Origin: Jaapia argillacea MUCL 33604
Taxonomy: Eukaryota; Basidiomycota; Agaricomycetes; Jaapiales; Jaapiaceae
Direction of reading: 5' to 3'
DNA length: 64,000 nt
NCBI GenBank assembly: GCA_000697665.1
Contig: KL197714.1
Coordinates: forward strand, 786,728-850,727
Under the pieces are notes generated by a model. It was not told the DNA's origin, searched no databases, and saw only the letters and a list, made by a program, of their open reading frames with translations. Of the stretch, positions 55,715 to 64,000 are shown one piece after another (positions within the stretch are counted from its first letter, which is position 1; every line of letters starts with the position of its first letter). A program made the translations under genes and the position numbers.

Positions 55715-57317
55715 ATGACCTGGGGCCTTCTTTTCGTTTCTCTTTCTCTGACTGCTGTTTCTTGGGCTCAGCCTGCTCCACCATATTCGCTTGTTAGAGA
55801 GTATTCTGGTCAGACCTTCTTCAATGGTTGGGACTTCTATGGGAATGAAGACAATCTCACGTGGGGTGAGTGTTTTGAACGACTTCTGCGGTGACGAAGA
55901 GGTGTTAAATTGAGGATGACGCAGGTAATGTGAGCTACCTCGATGCCTCCGATGCCGCTTCCCAAAAATTGGCTTATATCAACGACGCTGGGCGAGCCAT
56001 CATCAAAGTGGACAACACGACGAATGTCGTCTCCGGAAACCTCAGGAATTCCGTGCGTCCTCCTTGGTCAAAAATAGTGTCCTCTCTCTAAAACTGAAAA
56101 ATGCGACACGCTTTACAGGTGCGGATCACCACTCAGCAATCGTACGGGTTCGGAAGCATGTGGATTTTGGATGTCACGCATTTGCCATACGGTTGTTCGG
56201 TAAGATCCTTTCTGTATTCTCGTCCTCTTCCCATCACCTCTTGACCTATATCACCCTGTCACACACAGGTATGGCCAGCATACTGGACGAAAGGCCCTCT
56301 CTGGCCCGACGATGGCGAGATTGATATCATGGAGGCTATTAACTTGATGACTGCCAATGAAGGAGCCCTTCACACGTTGGAAGGATGCACAATTTCCCCT
56401 GCCGTGAATTCGACGTTAGAGTTGGGTAACATTGGTTCGACCGATTGTTCGACTGGGTCCGGATGTGTTATTGGGGAGTCCAAGGCGAATAGCTATGGAA
56501 CGACGTTTAACACAGCTGGGGGAGGTGTTTGGGCTACTTCGTTCGACTTGACGGGTATTTAGTGAGTCACGTCGTGTTGCCTGCCAGGTTCTGAATCTCA
56601 CGATCCTCTCAGTATGTGGTTCTGGAGTGTCAGTCAATTCCACTCGGCTCGGCTCGACTCCTTCTTGTTAGCTTACCCTCTTATGGTCTCTCTAGCGAGC
56701 GGATATACCTGCTTCTATCACATCTTTGACTTCGACGTCTCCTCTTGGTTCCATTGCAGACTGGGGAACACCTTCTATGGTCTGGCCTTCTTCCAGTTGC
56801 AACATGCCAACATTCTTCGGGGAGCAGCAGATTATCCTCGATATCACTCTTTGTGGCGTTTGGTTGGTTTCTTCATTTATTCTCGAGGTAATTATTGATT
56901 TTCCTTTGCAGGGCTGGCGTTCCTGGAATCTACCAATCCACTTGTGCCGGCGTCGGAACCACCGGAATATGCGTCCGTACTCACCCCTTCTCCTGCATTC
57001 AACGCGTTAATCTTTTCGAACAGTACAATGACTCAGTCATAGGACCTGGTAGCCCTCGATTCGACGAAGCCTACTTTGAGATCAACTACCTTCGAACCTA
57101 CACAAACAATGTAACCACCCAAGCCTCGATATCTGCATCTCCCACTGCTGCCAGTGCAAATGGGCCAATTGCCACCACACTCACTTTGACTTACACCCCG
57201 GGAGCAACGACGAAATCAGGCGCTGGTGAGGCGTTGTGGAAGATTAATCGAGGGACAAGTCTTTTCGCGGGGTTAGTGGGGGTGGGCGTTTTGTTAGGCG
57301 TTCAGCTGGTATTATAA
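55715..57317 (+). CDS. Secreted GH16 beta-glucanase, GH16-B
   Basis: Paralogue of GH16-A with the same layout. Signal peptide MTWGLLFVSLSLTAVSWAQP, then YSLVREYSGQTFFNGWDFYG, NVSYLDASDAASQKLAYIND, VRITTQQSYGFGSMWILDVT, LPYGCSVWPAYWTKGPLWPD and the active site EIDIMEAINLM (Met in place of the second Ile, a substitution common in the family). ALHTLEGCTISP and GGGVWATSFDLTG follow. A Thr/Ser-rich linker and a hydrophobic C-terminal helix (LFAGLVGVGVLLGVQLVL) end the protein at 57317. Unlike GH16-A there is no intron before the catalytic motif. Confidence 0.9.
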
Positions 57318-58604
57318 GGGTGATAGTGATTGAGTATTTAGGGTTGGTGATTGGAGTGACGACGTTTGGACGATCGGTCATTCGTTTTGGTTACTGACTT
57401 TACGAACTTTGTTTGGACTTTCTGAGACTCTTTTGATACCATGTATGTTACGACTGTTGTGTGTAGACTTTAATGACGACTGAGAACGGACACCCCGTAG
57501 TAGTACTTAGTACGAGTGATGTTAACTTCCTAGGGCTTACGGTTGGGATCTTGGCGCGGATGTACTTAGTGCAGTTCTTCTGCGATTCGACACCTGTTCC
57601 CTCTAGAGACTCGCACCCATCGGCAAAGTGCTACCAGGTGATGCTGTGGCATGTGCATTTGCCGTGAAACCCCGACATAAAATCCCGAGAGGTATTCCGA
57701 CGTTGTTCCCTCTCTCATCCACTTACCATTACCACGGAACTCCATCTCTCCCTGCACTTCTCTTGCCCAAGCGAGCGGCTGCGACGTTTCATGGCCAGTG
57801 GCTCTCTTGGTGACTTCAAGTTAACACGGCCTCGTCGATGGACGATTACCAAATAACGATCAGTGAGGCCGTTCAATCCGGTTTGATGATACTCGATCCT
57901 TGCGTATCTTGTGGCGTTGTGTCACGCACGCCGAGAGTATGAAGAACCAGTACCAGAGTAAATCAGGTCTCTGCAAGGCTCCCAGCATTTGTGCAGGCAG
58001 TACTTAGCTGAAGCCTCGTTATCGTTGTGGCTGAACTTTGATGCACTGCCAACGCCACGATCAAACAGGAACGTACCTGTCCTAATGCAGTCATCATGGG
58101 CGCCCTCCGCCTTTCCCATCCACGATCCTGATGATCCCCATACAGCCCGAACAGTGTTGATGTTGATGATTTGCTCCAGTGCACAGCTTCGAAATCCTCC
58201 TGGATCACGCATTCCTTTGCAACACGATTTGAACACTAGTGCTTCGCCAAGCGTCGATACGCGTTATCTATCCAATTGACTTGGTACGTACGTTCCATGC
58301 CTCATCCTGATTGGACATTTTTTTTATGAACCAAGATTTTGTGATGTGCCTCGCTTTGGGCATGCACCGTAGCGAAGCTTCCAAGCTTCTGGGCGCAATC
58401 ATGCATTCTGAGTGGATGGCGATGCAATGGGCGTTCGACTTTTTGGGACTTGTCCATTCCAGGACAAGATGAAGCCCGAAACTTTATACCTTGACCTTCC
58501 ACCCAGTCCTTGCCGTTTATATAGGCAGAAGGAAACTTTGTGGTTGTCAGGCTCGACGTTCCCCCCTCATTTTCCTTCTGTGCCTCCAGTCTCCAGGTTC
58601 GGTC
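57318..58604. other. Region between GH16-B and GH16-C
   Basis: About 1.3 kb with no supported gene. The right end contains a TATA-like box for GH16-C. A minus-strand frame of 104 codons at 57922-58236 is open but resembles nothing. Confidence 0.45.
58516..58525 (+). promoter_or_regulatory. TATA-like box of GH16-C
   Basis: TTTATATAGG lies 80-89 bases upstream of the GH16-C start codon, a suitable distance for a fungal TATA element. A pyrimidine-rich stretch (58556-58595) between it and the ATG is a likely transcription start region. Assignment rests on sequence and distance only. Confidence 0.45.
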
Positions 58605-60217
58605 ATGATTTGCGGTCTGCTGCTCTCCGCGCTCTCTGTCGTTTCAGTCTCATGGGCTCAGCCTGCGCCTCCCTATGAACTCGTCCGCGACTACTCTGGT
58701 CAAACATTCTTTAACGGTTGGGATTTCTTTGGGTTCAGGGATAATCTTACCTGGGGTGCGCATTCTCTGAAAGCTTTTTCAATGTCCTTGTCTAAGTGCG
58801 ATGCCTTGGGACGTAGGCAACGTAACCTACGTGGACGCACCCACCGCAGCGTCCGATAAGTTGGCGTACGTCAACGACGCTGGAAAAGTAATTCTCAAAG
58901 TAGATAACACGACAACTGTGGCCTCGGGCGACTCGAGAAATTCGGCATGTGGCTGGTTCCTCCTTCGTCCCGTCCGTCGCTGACGATTTGTAACAATGTT
59001 CAGGTTCGCATTACCACCCACGCCAGCTACGGTTTGGGGAGTATGTGGATTTTCGATGTTTCCCACTTACCCTATGGATGCTCCGTTCGTACTTCCACCA
59101 CTTCACCTGATACTTTGCTCAAATATTGCTATACAGGTGTGGCCGGCATACTGGAGCAAAGGTCCTGTCTGGCCTGATGATGGCGAAATTGACATCATTG
59201 AAGCAGTGAACTTAATGCAGAACAACGAAGGAGCTCTTCACACACTCGAAGGATGCACTCACTCCGCAACTTCCAATCCTGCTCTGGAATTGGGCCAAGT
59301 ATCAGAGACAGATTGTTCAACCCCGGCAGGCTGCGTCGTCACGGAGTCCAAACCCAACAGCTATGGACCGACCTTCAATGCTGCTGGAGGTGGCGTTTGG
59401 GCTACTTCTTTCGACGCGACCGGCGTCTAGTGCGTACCATGTCCTTGTCATCAGTTATGTCGACATACACTGACATGCCCAACTTGTTCTTAGCATCTGG
59501 TTTTGGAGTGTAAGACAAATGTAATCATTCTCGTCTTTTCAATCACTGACATCGTTACCTTCTTTCTCAGCGCCCCGATGTTCCGAAATCTATCACGTCG
59601 CTGACATCAACATCTCCCCTTGGTTCCGTGTCTGATTGGGGTGTCCCATCCATGGCTTGGCCCGCAATTAATTGCAACATTCCAAAGTACTTCACCGACC
59701 AACAAATTGTCCTTGACATAACACTCTGTGGAGGATGGTAAGAGCTTGGTGTCTCCGAAGGAATCTGTTCCAACCATGCATTGACATCCCTTGTCATCGT
59801 CTTAGGGCTGGAATTGATGCTGTGTATTCATCCACTTGCGGTACTGCTGGTCCCACTGGGTTATGTGTGCGTACCCAATCATTCCTTCCTGCCAACGAGT
59901 CCCTGACTGCCTGAATTCGTTAGTACAATGACTCGATCGTGGGAGCTGGTAGCAAGTTCGACCAAGCCTACTTCGAGATCAACTATCTTCGAACGTACAC
60001 CAACAACGCGTCCACCTTCTCGTCCATCTCCGCCGCTGCCGCTGCCTCGACCACCGGCGGTAATGCTGCTGCTTCGACTGCTATCGCGACCAGTAGCTCG
60101 ACTCACACTGCCTCGAAATCCGGCGCCGAGGGACCATGGAAGGTTTCGCAGGGCACCCTGTTGTCGGTCGGTATGGCCTTGATTACATTGGTTGCTGGGG
60201 GTCAGATCATCTTGTAG
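58605..60217 (+). CDS. Secreted GH16 beta-glucanase, GH16-C
   Basis: Third tandem paralogue. Signal peptide MICGLLLSALSVVSVSWAQP, then YELVRDYSGQTFFNGWDFFG, GNVTYVDAPTAASDKLAYVN, VRITTHASYGLGSMWIFDVS, LPYGCSVWPAYWSKGPVWPD and active site EIDIIEAVNLM. ALHTLEGCTH, GGGVWATSFDATG, a WFWS block and TLCGGWAG follow; YNDSIVGAGSKFDQAYFEIN precedes a Ser/Ala/Thr linker and the hydrophobic tail LLSVGMALITLVAGGQIIL. The first intron (after the NLTWG codon) joins G to NVTYV in phase. The last exon is convergent with GH16-D. Confidence 0.9.
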
Positions 60218-60706
60218 GGCGGTGAGTTGTGGCAACTGCCAGGGACAGACTTGCGTTTCGAATGATGGACTACTATTATTCCTTCTTTTGCGGATTTTTT
60301 CTGCAGCTGAGACTTTTGATACCCTGCATTGACTCTTACACCCCACATAATGTTGATAGACAGTCAGAGCAGGACGACGATTACGAAGGACATGACCCCG
60401 CTCGGACTTAGTACTAATAACGTTCTGCAAAATGTTTGTGCGATTGTCAGTTTTGATAATGTCATTCCGCTTGTTCGATGATGCAAAAACCATTGTCATT
60501 TCTACCGGTCTACGTGGGTAGGCCTCGGACACGAACGAGTGCTACGAGTGTCTAAATTGTCGATGAGTCCTGGGTGAGTCATAAATACATTCAGTCAGTC
60601 CATCAAGGATCGTAAAGAGCATAAGAGTCAGTTCAATGTCAAAAGTCAGATGCGCGTGCGACGCCGAAAAAAATGAATGTCCATCCATAGTCCCGCCAAA
60701 CCTGAT
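60218..60706. other. Intergenic region between convergent GH16-C and GH16-D
   Basis: About 490 bases between two stop codons; both 3' UTRs are expected here. No gene is seen. Confidence 0.5.
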
Positions 60707-62309
60707 CTACCAGACGAGTTCTCCACTAACCAACAAACCCACCAAAACCATCCCCACGGAAAGTAGGGTTCCATGCGAAACCTGCCAACCGTTCCTGGGT
60801 GCGGCCGACTTGGCGGTTACGGTAGCGGACGCCTCGCTCGATGATGTTGCAGCACCTTGACCATATGCTGTCGAAGAGGGTGACGCGGATATCGACGCGA
60901 TGACGGATGCATTGTTGGTATACGCCCTGAGGAAGTTGATCTCGAAGTATGCTTGGTCAAACTTGCTACCCGCGCCGACGACGGAATCGTTGTACTTAAC
61001 GATAAGGATGGAAATGATTAGTTCCAGTGATGGATAGGCGTGATAACGTGGAAACATACACATATGCCAGTAGGGCCTGTTGTTCCGCAATCTGCGGTAT
61101 ACACGCCAGGGATTCCAGCCCTGGACATCCGAGTCAGAAAGTTGAGGGGATGTAGTCGATGAAGACTTACCAGCCACCACAAAGAGTGATATCGATGACG
61201 ACCTGCTGAGGAGTGAAGAATTTCGGGATCTCACAAGTGGCGGATGTGAATGCCATCGAAGGAGTGCCCCAGTCTGATATGTCCGTAAGCGGGGATGTTG
61301 AAGTTAACGCTGTCACTGAAGCTGGGACATTGGGACGCTAGATTCAGATCTCAGTAAAGGAGTCGACGCTTCTTCGAATATTCAAGGCTTACGCTCCAAA
61401 ACCAGATGCTACATGGTACAAAGTCAATGGACAGAACGAATCGAACGAGGGAGTTGCGCTTACAAGATACCAGTGGCATCAAACGAAGTTGCCCAAACCC
61501 CACCACTTGCATTATTAAAGAGAGGCCCGAAACTATCCGGCTTGGACTCCGCAACAGTGCATCCATTGGGAGTCGAACAATCTACCACTGAAGGAACTCC
61601 CAACTCTTGAGAGGTGTTGACGGTAAGAGGGTGTGTACATCCCGGAGATGTATGAAGCTCAGCGCCGTTGGTTTGCTGCAAGTTGACGCCTTCAATGATG
61701 TCGATTTCGCCATTATCAGGCCAGACGGGGCCTTTTGTCCAATATGCCGGCCATACCTTTGATGTAGAGGTTAGGGTAAGTAATTGATCCAAAGATAGTT
61801 GGAGAAAGTGCGCACGGAGCAACCCCAAGGGAGATGGGTGACGTCGAAGAGCCATAAACTACCCAAGCTGTACGACGTTTGGGTGGTGATTCGAACCTGC
61901 ATCAGGAACGCATGTTTAGCGAGAGTTTCCCAGTACACTCCTCCAAAGAAATACATACAGAGTTCCTCAGATCGCCACTCGCGACGGTCGTAGTGTTATC
62001 CACTTTGATTATCACACGTCCTGAATCTTCAACATAGGCCAACTTTTGGGAGGTAGCAACCTGTTCCGTGACATAAGTGACGTTACCTGGAAAGCATCAA
62101 AGCCCTGATCAGGGGGGTCATCACAACGAGAGACAAGACCGAGACTCACCCCAAGTGAGGTTATCGTAAGACCCAAAAAAGTCCCATCCATTGAAGAAAG
62201 TCTGGCCAGAGTAGTCCCTGATGAGCTGGTACGGAGGCGAGGGCTGCGCAACGGTGACCGGAGACACAACAGAGAGCGCGAAGAGAACCAATGCAGCGAA
62301 CATGGCCAT
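60707..62309 (-). CDS. Secreted GH16 beta-glucanase, GH16-D (inverted copy)
   Basis: Fourth paralogue, on the opposite strand. I chose the ATG at 62309 because it gives a clean signal peptide (MAMFAALVLFALSVVSPVTV); an upstream ATG at 62408 would put 33 poorly hydrophobic residues before it. Blocks: YQLIRDYSGQTFFNGWDFFG, KLAYVEDSGRVIIKVDNTTT, VRITTQTSYSLGSLWLFDVT, LPWGCSVWPAYWTKGPVWPD with active site EIDIIEGVNLQ, ELHTSPGCTH, GGVWATSFDATG, TLCGGWAGIPGVYTADCG, DSVVGAGSKFDQAYFEINFL and the hydrophobic tail LLSVGMVLVGLLVSGELVW. It is closest to GH16-C by the N-terminus and the SKFDQAYFEIN block, so it probably arose by inverted duplication of C or its ancestor. Confidence 0.9.
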
Positions 62310-64000
62310 TGACGGTTTCCCGACGAGACAATCAACGAACGAGGATGTGGGAGATGAACAAGCCCTACAAGCGCCCAACGTCGTCCCGTCCGCAAACTTA
62401 TGAAACAAGGAACCAGAAAGTCAGAGTTAGAACGAAGCGCAAGAATAAGTATGGACTAGCTCTTTATCGGTTGGCCTCATTATGTACCCCCCAACCTAAA
62501 TCGCCCAGAGAACGCCGAGCGATCGGGACTAACATCCTGGATGTGTCCGGGGAAGAGAAGGTCGTGATTAACCGCCTCATGTTCAATGGCAAGGCGATAC
62601 AATGATAGCGCGAAACAATGGCTGTGCTTGATATTGAACTATTCAGTCACGTGCACTTCAATGAGAGATACAGATAAGCAGCTGCTGACGGACGAAACAA
62701 GGACGAGGAGGACACACCCATATGCGCAGAGGTATTCAGAGAATTGGGCGTTCCTGATTGTACGACATCGTACCTCGTTGTAGAACAAAGATAGTCCCGA
62801 CTATTTATATCATTACATCTGGCCCGGAATCAGCGTTAAGCTCGAACGAGATGATTGATGGGGAAGGATCATCGCACAAAACCCGCAGCCGAGGTTAAGG
62901 GTGTTACATTTATATGCACAGGTATGGGAAAGGGGCTCTATATAGTACACCCGGGCGCTGGGGGGAGGCAAGTCACTTACACCATGAGGCAGTCGGAAAG
63001 CGGAAGAAACTTACCGCCAGGCTTGTTCTGATTCCCTCTCAAAAGTCTACATCAACCGGATCGGGACCCTTCAATTTCATGCCAGACACCAAGAGCGATT
63101 GCCAAGAACAGACTTCCGCTTTTGACGCACAGTCACCAGCTTGGCGATCTGCATTGCGCTACAAGACATGTAGGAGGGAGATCGTCGTAGCCATAACACG
63201 CAATGCCCAGATGATGGTTTAAGAAACGCCGACGAGGGCATTCGTAGGACACCTCCACGAGTAGAACCCAGAGAAAGCGATCGAAGAATGGAAGCCGCAA
63301 AGCAAGTTTTCCGATGAAACTGCTCTGGGGAGGTGTTTCCTTCGTAGTTGTGAGAGGATAAGCGTCGCGTTGATGGTTGCTATTTTACAAGGCGATGATG
63401 AGAAATAAGGACTGAACAAATAGGTACGATGAAATGCTTACAGGTATCCCGTCGGTTGCTAGTGGCCGTCACCGCCAATCTACGTCCTTCACGAACCCTA
63501 GCACGTGACATCTGCAAGTGACTCTGCAATGGCATGGGACAAGGTTTGTGCGGAAGAAGATCAGAGTGGCGCAAATATCCAAAGATCCTGGGTTGTGTGA
63601 ACCTGAAGGGGTTGCGAAGGCAGGCGGAATGCATAGGTAGCAGTCGTGAGGCCAACTCCATTGTCAAGGAACGCGAAACGTACCCAGCAGGGATACTCTC
63701 CTCGTTTCCAGGATACATGCAGAGTCCAACTTGCAGTAGAATCTTTACGTTCGTGATCAAGCCTGACCAGTTATCCAACACTCCGAATAATGAGACAGGG
63801 TATGCTCCGAATGGGGCCGGTTGGGGTAGTTCGACGGAGCAAAACCGATATTTGGAGATGGTCTCAAAGGTCAAACATATTGACCCTTCCTAGGTCCGTC
63901 CATCTGGTAGGATGAAAAAACACGGTGCTAGGAGGGCGCAGACTCCTAGGTCACAATGAGCATCGAGTGTCCGCCATGGCACGTGGATGCGTATCAGCCG
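62310..64000. other. Region without a supported gene
   Basis: About 1.7 kb at the right edge. The left end is the GH16-D promoter. TATATAG-type sequences occur near 62938 but no gene follows that I can support. Frames of 119 codons (plus, 63534-63893) and 164 codons (minus, 63380-63874) overlap each other and resemble no family; one may belong to a gene continuing beyond the window. Confidence 0.35.

Noticed and set aside
61880-61900. GATTCGAACCTGC resembling a reversed tRNA B box
   Set aside because: It is the splice acceptor and VRITT codons of GH16-D.

Overview
The window is nuclear DNA of a filamentous basidiomycete, most likely an Agaricomycete. Genes are dense and cut by many short GT-AG introns of about 45-70 bp. 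The products are typical of basidiomycetes (expanded secreted GH16 glucanases, glutamate decarboxylase, a LARP1-like protein). A 383-base run of N at 41118-41500 shows it is a draft scaffold. I could not fix the order or genus.

Left part (about 2.4-35.5 kb) is ordinary housekeeping: an alpha/beta hydrolase (minus), a 1204-residue La-motif protein (minus), an uncharacterised protein (minus), splicing factor PRP3 (minus) divergent from mitochondrial ribosomal protein L16 (plus), glutamate decarboxylase (plus) convergent with S-adenosylhomocysteine hydrolase (minus), which is divergent from a SOM1-like mitochondrial protease subunit (plus), a conserved fungal protein of unknown function (minus), a glutathione S-transferase (minus), a SNF2/RING ATPase of the Rad5/Rad16/Uls1 group (plus), mitochondrial ribosome recycling factor (minus), a poorly resolved hypothetical gene (plus) and a mitochondrial ornithine-type carrier (minus). 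Four of these act in mitochondria, but nothing suggests an operon-like link.

Middle part (about 35.6-51.9 kb) is the unusual one. It is a tandem segmental array. Its repeat unit combines a fragment of a small conserved fungal gene (intact copy at 51291-51888), the N-terminal half of a decayed PHO84-like phosphate transporter gene, a conserved 0.3-0.4 kb repeat, and one copy of an unrecognised five-exon gene, here called family X. There are five X copies, all on the minus strand; X1-X3 keep the reading frame through all or most of five exons while the neighbouring transporter copies have decayed. X4 and X5 share a changed C-terminus, and X4 is cut off upstream at a retroelement RNase H fragment. 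A 61-bp nested inverted repeat lies inside the array.

Right part (about 52.6-62.4 kb) is a cluster of four paralogous secreted GH16 beta-glucanase genes, three in tandem on plus and one inverted on minus, each with signal peptide, EIDI(I/M)E active site and a hydrophobic C-terminus that suggests membrane or GPI attachment. The outer 1.6-2.4 kb at each end of the window hold nothing I can firmly call.
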